A stretch of DNA of 64,000 nt from Bryobacterales bacterium (GCA_028819215.1 JAPPMG010000096.1:253328-317327); one strand, 5' to 3'. Shown: positions 7,225 to 17,180, counted from the first letter of the stretch. The notes: generated from the letters alone by a model not told the origin. Made by a program: numbers and translations.

Positions 7225-9684
7225 CTATAGCTTGCCTGCAATCGCACGGCGCGCGGACGATTTTTCGGGTTCCATGCTCCGCATTTGGAACGGAAGGCTC
7301 TCGACTACCCCGAGAATGAGCGCAGAGAACCGGTAATCGTCCTTTTCGGCGTCTCTCACGATCTTCCGCACGGCCGGCGCGTCGTAGTACTCCAAGCCTC
7401 GCCCCAGCGCGAACGTCAGAAGTTTTTCCGTCAGCGTGGCGACAAACAACTCGGGACGGTCCAGAAGAGCGTCTTCGAGGCCGTCAGGCCCTCGGAACTC
7501 CCCGGTGCCGGGCAGAGTTCCCGACGCATCGACGAGTTCCCCGCCTACCTCCCGGTCGCGCCACTGTCCAACAGCATCGAAGTTCTCGAGCGAGAAGCCC
7601 GCCGGATCAATCGTGCGATGGCAGCTTGCGCACGCCGCGTTGCTGCGGTGCGCAGCCAGGCGCTCTCGCATCGGGAGGTTGGCCGCCACCGCGCTCTCGT
7701 CGAGGGCCGGGACGTTCGGGGGCGGAGGAGCGGGCGGCGCGCCCAAGAGATTGCTCAATACGAAGACTCCGCGCAGTACAGGCGATGTCCGGGTAGCGTA
7801 CGAGGTGACCGACAGCACGCTACCCTGCCGCAAGAGGCCGCCACGTTCGCTCTCGGGGGCAAGCGTCACACGGCGGAACCGGCTTCCGTAAACGCCGGGG
7901 ATTCCGTAGTGCTTGGCCAGGCGTTCATTGAGGAATGTGTAGTCCGACCGAACGAACGTGAGAACGCTGCGGTCCTCGCGCAGCACGCTATCGAAGAACA
8001 GCTCGGTTTCCTTTCGGAAGGCTTGCCGCAGGTTGTCGTCGAAGTCCCGAAAGAGATTGGCGCTTGGAAGCACCGCCTCGATATTGCGCAGCCGCAGCCA
8101 CTGTCCGGCGAAATTCGTCGCGAGGTTGATCGATCGGCGATCGGCGAGCATCCGGAGCGTCTGCTTCTCGAGTTCCCCCCGTTGCCTCAGGCGGCCCTGG
8201 ACGGCCGCGTCGAGCAACTCATCGTCCGGGATGCTGCTCCACAGGAAGAACGACAATCGCGATGCCAGATCGACATCGCTGACCTGGTAGACGCCGTTTG
8301 CCGGTGCGTGCTCCGGGTCGCTTTCCACACGGAGCAGAAATCCCGGGTTGGCGAGCACGGCGCTCACTGCCTTGGCGATGCCAGTGTCGAAATCAAGTTC
8401 GGCTCGTCCTTCGCGAAAGTACGCCATCGGACTGTCGAGCTCTGCTTCGGCGACCGGCCGCCGATAGGCGCGCCGCATCAGTGTCGACAGAATCTCCCTC
8501 GCGCATTCCTCCTCCTGCGTCTTGTCCGGTCCGGCTGGCCGACAGACCAACAATCGCCTTCGGCTCGGTGTGTCCCCGGGGCCCATGGGACTATAAGGCC
8601 CGGTCACTAGGATCTGATCGACAGCTGGCGCGGTGCGCGGATATCGATTGTCGTTGAAGCGGGCTAGCGCAGGCTGCCGGAGTGTCTCGGTAAGCGAAGA
8701 ACCCTCTTTGGCGAAAGTGACGGCCAAGTTGTGCGGACCGGCGGTGACCGCAACGCGCGCTTTCAAGTCCTTGTCGACCGGAGCGACCTGTCTGAACAGC
8801 GAGCCGTCGCCGCTGGCCGGTCTTTGGATCGTGAAGGTCTTGACCGGCGCTCGGTCGAGCAGCACCAGGAGCTCGTGCCGACGGTCATCGCGCATCCCGC
8901 TGACGGTCCCTGTCAGATTGCGAGCGAGCAGGATCTGGATCTCGTACTCGCCATCCCGAGGAAACGTATAGACCGCCGACAGTCCACCGCGGGTGCCAAG
9001 CGGCAGCCCGTGCAAGTGATCCTCCTGTGTCAGGTCAGGGGCAACTCGAATGATGTCGCCATCCAGAGACTGCGTCGTCCCGACCGCGAGGCGGCCGATT
9101 TTCTGCGCAGCCGAGATATAGCGGTTCAGGAGCGTCGGCGAAAGATCGCCGACGATGACGTTGTCGAAGCCGTGACCGCTTTCATCGGCTGGCAGTAGCG
9201 AGGCGGCGTCGATGTCGAGACCCAAGAGATCCCGAATCGCGTTCTGGTACTCGGTGCGAGTCAGCCGTCGCAGCGTTTCGGTGCGGCCGGGATTCAAGTT
9301 TGCGGCCGCCCCCGCATCGAGCGATGCACTCAGCCATGTCAGCATCGCGCGACGATCGGTCTGGGAAGGCTGCGGCAACTGGGGAGGCGGCATGAGGCCG
9401 GTGTGCAGCTTGCGCACCACCTTCTCCCATAGTTCGGGCTGTGCGGCGGGCCTCGACACGTCCGCCTGCTCCAAACTCAGCCCCCCGGTCTTGAGGCGCT
9501 GGTTGTGGCAGGTCCCGCAATAGCGATCGAGAAACTGACGCTGGCCCAAGGTCGGGGAGGCTCCCCCTGAGGCCGCACCGCTCTGCTGTGCGTGTAGGCT
9601 CCACTGCAGATTGAGCGAAAGTGCCGCTGCCAGCCCGGCAAGGACCAGCTTCAGCGGCCCAGGGAACTGCATTGGCTCGGTCAT
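7225..9684 (-). CDS. DUF1587/1595/1592/1588/1585 cytochrome-c-like protein
   Basis: 819 aa. A signal-anchor-like N-terminus is followed by a heme-c type site CGTCH (residues 56-60), then DUF1587 (~140-205), DUF1595 (~405-470), DUF1592 (~480-610) and DUF1588 (~615-715). A second CASCH motif lies inside DUF1588, followed by DUF1585 (~730-800). This is the full domain order of the planctomycete/acidobacterial cytochrome-associated family, so the gene looks intact. It should work in the periplasm, binding one or two hemes. The substrate is unknown; oxidative polysaccharide breakdown is often suggested from context. It is the first gene of the operon with DUF1552 and ankyrin genes. Confidence 0.92.
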   Translation of the reverse strand: MTEPMQFPGPLKLVLAGLAAALSLNLQWSLHAQQSGAASGGASPTLGQRQFLDRYCGTCHNQRLKTGGLSLEQADVSRPAAQPELWEKVVRKLHTGLMPPPQLPQPSQTDRRAMLTWLSASLDAGAAANLNPGRTETLRRLTRTEYQNAIRDLLGLDIDAASLLPADESGHGFDNVIVGDLSPTLLNRYISAAQKIGRLAVGTTQSLDGDIIRVAPDLTQEDHLHGLPLGTRGGLSAVYTFPRDGEYEIQILLARNLTGTVSGMRDDRRHELLVLLDRAPVKTFTIQRPASGDGSLFRQVAPVDKDLKARVAVTAGPHNLAVTFAKEGSSLTETLRQPALARFNDNRYPRTAPAVDQILVTGPYSPMGPGDTPSRRRLLVCRPAGPDKTQEEECAREILSTLMRRAYRRPVAEAELDSPMAYFREGRAELDFDTGIAKAVSAVLANPGFLLRVESDPEHAPANGVYQVSDVDLASRLSFFLWSSIPDDELLDAAVQGRLRQRGELEKQTLRMLADRRSINLATNFAGQWLRLRNIEAVLPSANLFRDFDDNLRQAFRKETELFFDSVLREDRSVLTFVRSDYTFLNERLAKHYGIPGVYGSRFRRVTLAPESERGGLLRQGSVLSVTSYATRTSPVLRGVFVLSNLLGAPPAPPPPNVPALDESAVAANLPMRERLAAHRSNAACASCHRTIDPAGFSLENFDAVGQWRDREVGGELVDASGTLPGTGEFRGPDGLEDALLDRPELFVATLTEKLLTFALGRGLEYYDAPAVRKIVRDAEKDDYRFSALILGVVESLPFQMRSMEPEKSSARRAIAGKL

Positions 9685-10091
9685 CTGCTGCGCCCCGCCG
9701 GCGAACTACATGTTATATGCTAGGCCGCCTTTCGAGGAACCGGCCCCTCGGCGCTCCTGACAACGGCCGCGGAGCCTGTTGTGTTTCTCGCGTGCAAGGC
9801 TCGCGGCCGTGCGGCAGGCCGAGGTGAACGATGCCGTCGACATTTTTGCGGCTGGAATCATCGCCACAGGCGCGTCAACGGGGGCCGTGGGGTCGTGCGT
9901 TGCGCCAGAGCCGTACTGTGCCCAGTCATCGGAATAGTTCCCGTTCCTGGCCCATGTCGCTGCCGTCTGGTGCCGGCGATGTCCGTTGTCGCACTAGCTT
10001 CGGTGCTCGGACTCCCGCCCGTTGCAAGGAGTGATGGCTGGCGCAGTCAAGAGTTTGCGCGCGCTCGGCAGGTTCGGAGATACTCGAATGC
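9685..10091. other. intergenic region between divergent DUF1592 operon and sulfatase
   Basis: 407 bases between divergently transcribed genes, so it should hold both promoters. I see a TATAAC-like hexamer on the minus strand close to the DUF1592 start (around 9710-9716) but no good -35 partner. No small gene or clear repeat was found. Confidence 0.4.
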
Positions 10092-11708
10092 GTGATGCAA
10101 CTAGGTCTTGATCGTCGCTCGTTCCTTAAGGCGCTCGGCGCCACCTCGCTCGCGGGCTGCTCCTCCGTGCCGGAGTCGAGAGCGGGCGAACGCCCCAACA
10201 TCGTCGTCATCATGGCGGACGACATGGGCTTCTCCGACATCGGCAGCTACGGCGGGGAGATCTCCACGCCCAACCTCGATGCCCTGGCCGCGAACGGCTT
10301 GCGTTTTCGGCAGTTCTACAACGCCGCGCGCTGCTGCCCGACGCGTGCCTCGCTGCTCACTGGGCTCTACCCGCACCAGGCGGGTGTCGGCCACATGGTG
10401 GCCGACTACGGCCATCCGTCGTACCAAGGGCGCCTGAACGAAAGCTGCGTGACGATCGCCGAGGTTCTCAAGGATGCCGGCTACACGACCTTGATGTCCG
10501 GCAAGTGGCATGTCGGCGAGAGCCGCCCCCACTGGCCGGTAGACCGTGGTTTCGATGACTACTTCGGCCTGATCAGCGGCGGCTCGAACTACTTCAAGCT
10601 CGACGGAGCCCGGCAGATGGCGACGGGCAACGATCCGTACACGCCGCCTGACGACGGATCGTTCTACATGACGGATGCGTTCAGCGACAACGCGGTGCGC
10701 TTCCTAGAGGAGCACGGCACCAAGCCGGACCCCTTCTTCCTGTACTTGCCCTATACCGCCCCTCACTGGCCGCTGCACGCCAAGCCGGAAGACATCGAAA
10801 AATATGTCGGCAAGTACGGCATGGGCTGGGACGGGCTGCGCCGGCAGCGCTTCGCCCGCCAGCAGGATACCGGGATCCGGGCCGAGACTTGGACGCTTAG
10901 CCCGCGCGACCCGGACGTGCCGGCTTGGGACGATGCCCAGGACAAGGCCCTGTGGGAACGCCGCATGGAGGTCTATGCGGCCATGATCGACTGCATGGAT
11001 CAAGGCATCGGCCGTGTTGTCGAGACCATCCGGAATCTGGGCAAGCTCGACAACACGCTCATCATGTTCCTGTCTGATAACGGCGGATGCCACGAGAACG
11101 CCGACATCGAGCAGGGATCGCCGCGAAATACCTGGGCCGATCCGAACGCCATGCCGGGCGACGCCGGATCGTTCGACGGCTACGACCGGCCTTGGGCAAA
11201 TGCCAGCAACACGCCGTTTCGGATGTTCAAGAGCTGGGTGCACGAAGGCGGGATCTCTTCGCCCCTAGTCTGCCACTGGCCGGACGGCATCAAGCTGCCG
11301 GGCGGCTCGATCACCGACGCTCCCGGTCATGTCATCGACCTGATGGCCACGTGCATCGACCTTGCGGAAGCGGAGTACCCGGCCGAGCGAAACGGCAGGG
11401 AAATCGTACCGCTGGAGGGCAAGAGCCTCCGTCCGATCCTAGAGACCGGCACCCGCGACGCTCACGAGGCGCTGTATTGGGAACATCAGGGAAATCGCGC
11501 GATTCGCCAAGGCCGCTGGAAACTCGTCGCGCTACGCGATCGCGCTATGCAGGCAGCCAAGCCCTGGGAACTCTACGACATCGCAGAAGATCGTAGCGAG
11601 CAGCACGACCTTGCCGCCGAGATGCCCGAGCGGGTCGCCGCCATGGAGGACGCGTGGCTGGAATGGGGCGAGAAGGTCGGCTGGGTGCCGTTCGAGCAGC
11701 TGCCTTAG
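10092..11708 (+). CDS. Cys-type sulfatase, Tat signal with possible lipobox
   Basis: 538 aa from a GTG directly followed by ATG (10092/10095), so the exact start is ambiguous. The N-terminus has RRSFLKALGATSLAGC, a twin-arginine signal ending in a lipobox-like LAGC, so it may be a lipoprotein. The sulfatase active site is CCPTRASL: Cys81 of C-x-P-x-R is the residue converted to formylglycine. MADDMG (Asp43/Asp44) and FLSDNGG supply metal ligands. Arylsulfatase A family enzymes remove sulfate esters from glycans, lipids or aryl compounds. The substrate cannot be told from sequence. Confidence 0.9.
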   Translation: MMQLGLDRRSFLKALGATSLAGCSSVPESRAGERPNIVVIMADDMGFSDIGSYGGEISTPNLDALAANGLRFRQFYNAARCCPTRASLLTGLYPHQAGVGHMVADYGHPSYQGRLNESCVTIAEVLKDAGYTTLMSGKWHVGESRPHWPVDRGFDDYFGLISGGSNYFKLDGARQMATGNDPYTPPDDGSFYMTDAFSDNAVRFLEEHGTKPDPFFLYLPYTAPHWPLHAKPEDIEKYVGKYGMGWDGLRRQRFARQQDTGIRAETWTLSPRDPDVPAWDDAQDKALWERRMEVYAAMIDCMDQGIGRVVETIRNLGKLDNTLIMFLSDNGGCHENADIEQGSPRNTWADPNAMPGDAGSFDGYDRPWANASNTPFRMFKSWVHEGGISSPLVCHWPDGIKLPGGSITDAPGHVIDLMATCIDLAEAEYPAERNGREIVPLEGKSLRPILETGTRDAHEALYWEHQGNRAIRQGRWKLVALRDRAMQAAKPWELYDIAEDRSEQHDLAAEMPERVAAMEDAWLEWGEKVGWVPFEQLP

Positions 11709-11802
11709 CACGGCGCGTCCGAAGCCCTGTTCCGGTCGCGCCGACCATCGCGAGCAAATGGCGCTACCGTCGTCCGGGTCGGTGTTCGTCAAGTCCGGTC
11801 GA

Positions 11803-14106
11803 TCACTTCAGCCACACGGGCGAGCTCCACGCATACTTGCCGACTTCCATCTGCTGGTAGTGGGGCTCTTTGAAGCGGCCCTTGAGCCAAATGCGGGCGT
11901 AATAGTACCGCCCGGCGGCGGGCTCGCGAGTGTCGCGGTACGTGAACTCGGCTGACGTCGATTCCGCGCTTGGTTCGTACGCATAGATGTACTGCCCGTC
12001 GCTGACGATCTCGATCTTGTCTACGGGCGAGACGGCCTTGACCTTCACTGCGATGTTCGGGGAAGACGCTCCGATCTCGGCCTCGCCGCCTTGGAACACC
12101 CCGTTGACCCGGAAATCCACCAAGATCGGCTCTCCGCCGCGCACTGCGAAGCTGCGCCGGGCGCGCAGCGCGCCCACGACCGATTCGCGGCTCAATTCCT
12201 TGGCGAACACGCCCAGCATGCCGGTGTTGTAGCCGCTGAGCCCATCGTGACGGTCGCTCGAGCCCACGAATCCGAACTTCTTGCCGTATCCGAGCCCGTC
12301 TTGCACGGACGTCTTGCCCACCGGCGGACGGCGCAGCCAGTCCGGGACAGCGCGTGGTTGATCGTACGTCTCGTAAACGCCGTGGCCGGACGTGATCTCA
12401 ACCACCGGTTCGGCGGTCGGGTCGTGCTTGGACCAATCCATGGCACCCCACGGCGCTCCGACGTGATGCACCCACGGGATAGCGTTCTCCCTCGCGAGAT
12501 TGCGGTGCAACTCTTCGATCGAGTTGCTGTCGGGATCGGTGATGCGATAGATCGGCGAGAACGGCTTGGTGAAGATCACGGTCCGGTCGCCGTAGCGGCG
12601 ACGCCCGGCTGCATCGCCGCTCCATTCGTAGCTGGAGAAGCCTTCGAAACGGCCTTCCTCTGACAAGACGTTGGAGTAGGATTGCTCGACCCGATACTTC
12701 GAGTTGGTCATCGAAGGCCAGTCGTGGTCGGACGAGGCGCCGAAGTCCAAGACGCCGGAATGCATGGCGTTCATGTAGTAGCGGTCGGTCCACATTTCGA
12801 TCGTACGGTCCCCCGGGTATTCCCCGAGGTGCGTGTGGAGTTCGCCGTAGTAGAGGGTGTAGATCTGGCCGTTGAGTTCAAGCGTCTCGTGAGGTACGTC
12901 CGCGGGCCTAGACTTGGCGCGCTTTGTCTCGCCCAGAGGGCCGCTCACAGCCTCGCCGCGCACGCTCGCGCTGACCGGCTCGATGGCCTTGCGGTACATC
13001 ATCATGTCGGTGGCGTGCCAGAAGCCGTCCTCTTCAAAGACTGGCGCCCGGTAGCCGATCGCCACGCCCAGGGTGAACTGCTGCAGCGTCTTGCCGTCGA
13101 ACCACGCCCCTGCCGAGCCCGGCGATCTCCCGGCCCGGTAGCCGGGATTGCCCGGATGGAACGAAGTGACTTGGTGCAGGAACCAGAAGCGCCCGCCGCG
13201 GTCGATCTGGAACTCGTCCAGCCGGTCAAGCTCGGCGACGAAGTCACGGACCTTGGCAGGTAGCTCGAAGCGCGTGCTGTCGCGGACGCCTGAAACCCTG
13301 CCCGAGGCGTGGATCCAAGCCGTGCCGTCGGCCGCGAAGCGGATCATCGGGCGCTGCTCGTCCTCGTCCGAGGCGAAAAAGGCCGTCTCGCCTGTCCAGT
13401 CGCCGTTGCTCGCGGTGCGCAGATAGACGTCGTAGTCGCCGTCCACCCAGCGGTCAAAAGCCAGCCAAAGCTTGCCATCGCGGCCCGCCGCCAGGTGGGG
13501 GCGGAAGTTGAAGCCGCTGTCGGGCGTCATGAGGCGCTCGTTCCACGCTCCATCCGACATGCTGGCCAGAGCGATTCGGACGGCTCCCTTGCGGGCGGAC
13601 TCCCATGCGATCACCGGAGAGCCGCTCGGCGTCACGGCCACGGACGGGCGCATGTCGGGACCGCGTCCGGAACTGACACGCGAGACCGTTCCCAGGCGGG
13701 TGCCGTCCCAATGGCGGGCGTAGATGTCGAAGTCCTGCTCCACTTCGTTGAACTCGGACCAGGCAATCCAAAGGCCGCCGGCATTGTCAGCGGCTGCTCC
13801 CGAACTGTAGACGTAGCCGTCCAGCTCGTTGACTCTGGCGATCTCGCTCCAGTGGTCGCCCTGCCAGCGCCCGAGCGAGACGAACTGACGCGTGGAATTG
13901 AGAAGGTCGGTCGCGTTGGACTGGATGCCGACCGTGTACACCGTGCCGTCGCTGGTGAATACGACGCTGCGGCACTCCTGGCGGACGGTCGGCTGGAAGC
14001 GATGGCCGTTCTGGGCGTCGTAGATTTCTTGGTAGGTGTATTCGATCGGGTCTTGGGCGAACAGCGCGCCGGCCAAGAGGACGAGGGACAGTCGAGGCAA
14101 CGACAT
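11803..14106 (-). CDS. DUF3604 protein with beta-propeller-like N-terminal half
   Basis: 767 aa with a signal peptide (LSLVLLAGALFAQ). Residues ~20-360 look like a repeated beta-propeller (recurring short segments with W and D-G, such as GLWIAWSEFNE and GKLWLAFDRWVDGD). The C-terminal ~350 residues match DUF3604, a PHP-like metal-dependent fold: YYGELHTHLG, GASSDHDWP and FVGSSDRHDG carry the His/Asp ligands. The function of DUF3604 is not established; phosphoesterase-like activity is plausible. It is probably co-transcribed with the Old Yellow Enzyme gene 51 bp upstream. A second DUF3604 protein lies at 52159-54774. Confidence 0.87.
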   Translation of the reverse strand: MSLPRLSLVLLAGALFAQDPIEYTYQEIYDAQNGHRFQPTVRQECRSVVFTSDGTVYTVGIQSNATDLLNSTRQFVSLGRWQGDHWSEIARVNELDGYVYSSGAAADNAGGLWIAWSEFNEVEQDFDIYARHWDGTRLGTVSRVSSGRGPDMRPSVAVTPSGSPVIAWESARKGAVRIALASMSDGAWNERLMTPDSGFNFRPHLAAGRDGKLWLAFDRWVDGDYDVYLRTASNGDWTGETAFFASDEDEQRPMIRFAADGTAWIHASGRVSGVRDSTRFELPAKVRDFVAELDRLDEFQIDRGGRFWFLHQVTSFHPGNPGYRAGRSPGSAGAWFDGKTLQQFTLGVAIGYRAPVFEEDGFWHATDMMMYRKAIEPVSASVRGEAVSGPLGETKRAKSRPADVPHETLELNGQIYTLYYGELHTHLGEYPGDRTIEMWTDRYYMNAMHSGVLDFGASSDHDWPSMTNSKYRVEQSYSNVLSEEGRFEGFSSYEWSGDAAGRRRYGDRTVIFTKPFSPIYRITDPDSNSIEELHRNLARENAIPWVHHVGAPWGAMDWSKHDPTAEPVVEITSGHGVYETYDQPRAVPDWLRRPPVGKTSVQDGLGYGKKFGFVGSSDRHDGLSGYNTGMLGVFAKELSRESVVGALRARRSFAVRGGEPILVDFRVNGVFQGGEAEIGASSPNIAVKVKAVSPVDKIEIVSDGQYIYAYEPSAESTSAEFTYRDTREPAAGRYYYARIWLKGRFKEPHYQQMEVGKYAWSSPVWLK

Positions 14107-14157
14107 TGCGCCTTGATTCTAGCCCGAATCCTTGCTTCGGAGAGCCGTCTGCAATGC

Positions 14158-15612
14158 CTAGAGCGAGGCCTTGATCTTGCGGACGAGCGCAGCTTCCGGC
14201 AGGTTGCGGTATGCCGGATCGAGCGGATAGCAGCCTGACACCAGGCCGTTGCGTGGACCGGTGGTGCAGTCGCTAAACGTGCGGCAGATCCTCTTGGAGT
14301 TGAGGCTGCCTCTGGAGAGAGTGTCATTGGGAAGGGTCGGGTAGGCCAGCACCATGCGCCCTAGGCCGACAGCATCGGCCTTGCCGCTGCGCACGACCCA
14401 CTGGGCCACGTGCGGAAGGAACTCCTGCAGGTAGCTGTAGCCGGTGCCTATGACGACCATGTCTGGAAACGCGGCCTTGATCTGGGCCGTGGCGTCGATC
14501 TGGCGCGCACAGCCGGCCAGCGGATCCTCGGGCGGCTGGTAGCCATCGGACGGAGGGAACAAGGCCGGCCGCTGGATGTGCGGGTTGTAATACGGACTGC
14601 CCGCCGAGACGTTCAGCAGGCGGATGTCCAGTTCGCGCAGCAGCTCGATGAACCGGAACGTGTCGCTGAGATCGAACTCCACCGGGTTTTCGGCATTGCC
14701 GCCGAAGGCGTGACGGTACGGCAGAGCGCCCGAAACGTCCTCGGGTATCCCGGGGCCAAGACGGGAGCCCGAGCTGCGTGCGGGGTCGGGGCGGTAGGGG
14801 GCGAAGTCGAAGGCGCTCAGTCGGACACCGATCTGAATGCGGGAGGTGGTTGCCCGGATGCCCGAGACCACCTCGCGCAGGAAGCGCGTGCGATTTTCGA
14901 ACGATCCCCCGAACGGTCCCTCGCGCGTGACCGCGCTCAGGAACTCGTGTCCCAGGTAGCCGTGACAGTGCTTCACGTCGACGAAGTCGGCGCCACAGCG
15001 CTCGGCAATGCCGCCCGCCCTGATGAACAGGTCGACAATCCTCCTCACCTCGTCGTCGCTTAGGACCGGATAGTCGTCCGGAATGCCGAACTTCCGGTCC
15101 AAGAAAGGGTGGCGGTAGAGGATCTTGGGCTCGAGGCCCGACTGGCTGGGTCGTGAGAAGCGGCCCGAATGGGTCAGTTGAAATCCCGTCAGCAGGTCTG
15201 CGTTCGAACCGAAGTAGGCGCGATGTCTGTCGAGCAGTTCGGCATGAAGGGCCTTGAGCGAGTCCTCTGTCTCCGGCCGGATCATCAGCTGGCGCGGGTT
15301 GGCGCGGCTGTCGGCAGTGATGGCCATTGCCTCGCCGCCCCAGATGCACTTGGCACCGCTGTGAGCGAAGTTGCGCCAGCGCCGGCGCACCAGCTCGTTA
15401 GGCTTGCCGTCGTCCTCGCCGTCCCAGCCCTCCATCGGGTGGATCACGAAGCGATTGCCGAGCGTCTTCCCGCCTGCCGTCAGCGGTTGGGCCAGCGGGG
15501 AGTCGGGAGCGGTCTCGATCCGGTCCTCCGCTTGCAGCGGCAGGCCGAGTTCCTCGCAGTATGCGCGGAACTCTTCTACGTTTCGCATGCGGGCTATACG
15601 CGGGTAAGCCAT
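14158..15612 (-). CDS. Old Yellow Enzyme family FMN oxidoreductase
   Basis: 484 aa. It has the TIM-barrel signatures of NADH:flavin oxidoreductases: an early RFVIHPMEGWDG, FQLTHSGRFSRP, the catalytic-pocket motif DFVDVKHCHGYLGHEFLS with the His pair, then SFENRTRFLREV and the FMN-phosphate region near VIGTGYSYLQ. It is longer than stand-alone OYE (~360 aa) but shorter than 2,4-dienoyl-CoA reductase (~670), with no C-terminal FeS/NAD domain. Such enzymes reduce activated C=C bonds. The upstream region has no ribosome binding site, so the transcript may be nearly leaderless. Confidence 0.9.
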   Translation of the reverse strand: MAYPRIARMRNVEEFRAYCEELGLPLQAEDRIETAPDSPLAQPLTAGGKTLGNRFVIHPMEGWDGEDDGKPNELVRRRWRNFAHSGAKCIWGGEAMAITADSRANPRQLMIRPETEDSLKALHAELLDRHRAYFGSNADLLTGFQLTHSGRFSRPSQSGLEPKILYRHPFLDRKFGIPDDYPVLSDDEVRRIVDLFIRAGGIAERCGADFVDVKHCHGYLGHEFLSAVTREGPFGGSFENRTRFLREVVSGIRATTSRIQIGVRLSAFDFAPYRPDPARSSGSRLGPGIPEDVSGALPYRHAFGGNAENPVEFDLSDTFRFIELLRELDIRLLNVSAGSPYYNPHIQRPALFPPSDGYQPPEDPLAGCARQIDATAQIKAAFPDMVVIGTGYSYLQEFLPHVAQWVVRSGKADAVGLGRMVLAYPTLPNDTLSRGSLNSKRICRTFSDCTTGPRNGLVSGCYPLDPAYRNLPEAALVRKIKASL

Positions 15613-15877
15613 AGAGCAAGAACCAAACAGTATAGGTTTACCGCCGAACCGCGGCGGTTGGGCGCCGCTGCTCCGGGACGCACTTGCGAGTCGCAGGCGC
15701 CTGCCGCAGCCGCGCTATACCCGGCATAGAGGCTGGCCGTCTCAGCGAACCGCGCTCTTGCGCTGTCGGGCGCAGCGCCGCACGCCCAGCGGCACCGGTC
15801 GCTCGGAGAATAGGTGCGGCGCGCTGCAGTCCCGCGACTTCCCGATGCGGTATCCTGATCAATAAGGCGAGTCAGCC

Positions 15878-16018
15878 ATGGCTGAGAAAAAGACAGAAGT
15901 TTACAGCGCGGAATACATGGGGAGCGGAACCTTTAGGATCAGCAAGCCCAAGCGCAAGCCCAGCAAGCTGAAGGAGATCCGTTCCAAGCGAAGCCGGCGT
16001 CGCGCTCGTCGCAACTAG
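15878..16018 (+). CDS. 46-aa very basic small protein
   Basis: ATG at 15878 with AAGG about 11 bases upstream. The product is 46 aa: an acidic/neutral first 20 residues with Tyr and Gly, then a tail dense in Lys, Arg and Ser (SKLKEIRSKRSRRRARRN). It resembles small nucleic-acid or ribosome-associated proteins in composition only. It stands alone between two larger genes on opposite strands. I recognise no family. Confidence 0.55.
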   Translation: MAEKKTEVYSAEYMGSGTFRISKPKRKPSKLKEIRSKRSRRRARRN

Positions 16019-16261
16019 CGCAGGCGGGGATTCCGCTCTGCGGCGGGCGCACTGTCCAATCCACTCCCTTCGAGAGTTAGGCCCTCGATCCAGCGAGAGC
16101 CCGGTGCCTTTCTTCCCCCTGCAAGCAGCGCCTTCTACAGCGGGCTTTCGGCTCCGAAGCGCACCGTCTGTCACGGTTTGCAATAATGCTTAGTGTCTGA
16201 AGCTGACGGTCGGCACCAGTTGGGTTGCAGGCCGTGCTGATGACGGCTCTATTGCAACCTT

Positions 16262-16269
16262 AAGGAGGG
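16262..16269 (+). promoter_or_regulatory. strong ribosome binding site deciding a TTG start
   Basis: AAGGAGGG lies 8 bases before a TTG at 16278. It is nearly a full match to the anti-Shine-Dalgarno sequence and supports TTG as initiation codon of the 71-aa gene. Confidence 0.75.
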
Positions 16270-16277
16270 TAGTTCCA

Positions 16278-16493
16278 TTGGCTAGTCGGTCCAACACTCG
16301 ATTCCAGAAGCGCCTTAAGGAGCTTGCGCGCGCCAATAAGCGTCGAGACAAGGAAGAGAAGAAACTGCAGCGCAAGGCTGAGCGCGTCTCGGACGGTGGC
16401 GGACCTCCCGTCGAGGCGATCGATCCCACAGATCTCGGACTGCCTCCGCTCGAGGAAGAGACTGTGGGCGAGGGATCGGCTACCCCCGCCTGA
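16278..16493 (+). CDS. conserved small Lys/Arg-rich protein, TTG start
   Basis: 71 aa. The first ~40 residues are a charged helix (RFQKRLKELARANKRRDKEE). The rest is acidic and Pro/Gly-rich. Short proteins with this N-terminal pattern are common in Acidobacteria and deltaproteobacteria and are usually left as hypothetical. The TTG start is backed by a strong ribosome binding site. It ends 3 bases before the convergent cysE gene. The function is unknown; the basic helix suggests RNA or ribosome contact. Confidence 0.7.
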   Translation: MASRSNTRFQKRLKELARANKRRDKEEKKLQRKAERVSDGGGPPVEAIDPTDLGLPPLEEETVGEGSATPA

Positions 16494-16496
16494 GGG

Positions 16497-17180
16497 CTAG
16501 CCGCTCGGCAGCGTCGTGCCCACGTCCGGCTCGGGCGTATCTGGCACCTTGACCTCCGCTTCGATCAGGGAGAGCCTTTCGTTCAGATTCGCGAGGGTCT
16601 GTCCGACCGGGTCGGGCAGCTCGCCATGCTCGAGCATCTGCCATTCGTCGTGGCTGACGCTGACGCCCTTCACGGCGACTACCCGGCCGGGTATGCCCAC
16701 GACCGTGGCGTGAGCTGGCACCGATTTCACCACGACCGAGCCCGCCCCGACCTTGACCCATTCCCCGAGTTCGATATTTCCCAGCACCTTGGCGCCCGAG
16801 CCCACCACGACGTGATTGCCCAGCATCGGGTGGCGCCGCTCCCGGCCGTGCCCGGTGCCTCCTAGCGTCACCCCCTGGTAGAGCAGGACGTCGTCGCCGA
16901 TTACGCTCGTCTCGCCGATGACGACTCCCATTCCGTGATCAATGAAGAAGCGGCGACCGATGGTTGCGCCAGGATGGATCTCGATCCCGGTGACTAGGCG
17001 CGATACGTGCGACAGCAGCCGTGCAAGCACGAACCAGCGCCAGCGGTAGAGCCTGTTGGCGAAGCGATGCAGCAGGATCGCATGGACGCCCGGATAGCAC
17101 AACAAGACCTCGAGACCGCTCTTGGCAGCGGGGTCGTGCTTGAAGACAGTCTGAATCTGTTCGCGAATTCCGTGGAACAC
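16497..17180 (-). CDS. cysE: serine O-acetyltransferase
   Basis: 227 aa from a GTG at 17180, chosen because AGAGG lies 5 bases upstream; an ATG at 17225 has no ribosome binding site. The protein shows the CysE N-terminal helical part ([18 protein letters not shown]) and the left-handed beta-helix of hexapeptide repeats. Catalytic motifs are [26 protein letters not shown] and [19 protein letters not shown]. It transfers acetyl from acetyl-CoA to serine, the first step of cysteine synthesis. No cysK lies beside it. The tail beyond residue ~180 is longer and acidic. Together with cysQ at 55 kb it points to assimilatory sulfur metabolism. Confidence 0.93.
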   Translation of the reverse strand: MFHGIREQIQTVFKHDPAAKSGLEVLLCYPGVHAILLHRFANRLYRWRWFVLARLLSHVSRLVTGIEIHPGATIGRRFFIDHGMGVVIGETSVIGDDVLLYQGVTLGGTGHGRERRHPMLGNHVVVGSGAKVLGNIELGEWVKVGAGSVVVKSVPAHATVVGIPGRVVAVKGVSVSHDEWQMLEHGELPDPVGQTLANLNERLSLIEAEVKVPDTPEPDVGTTLPSG

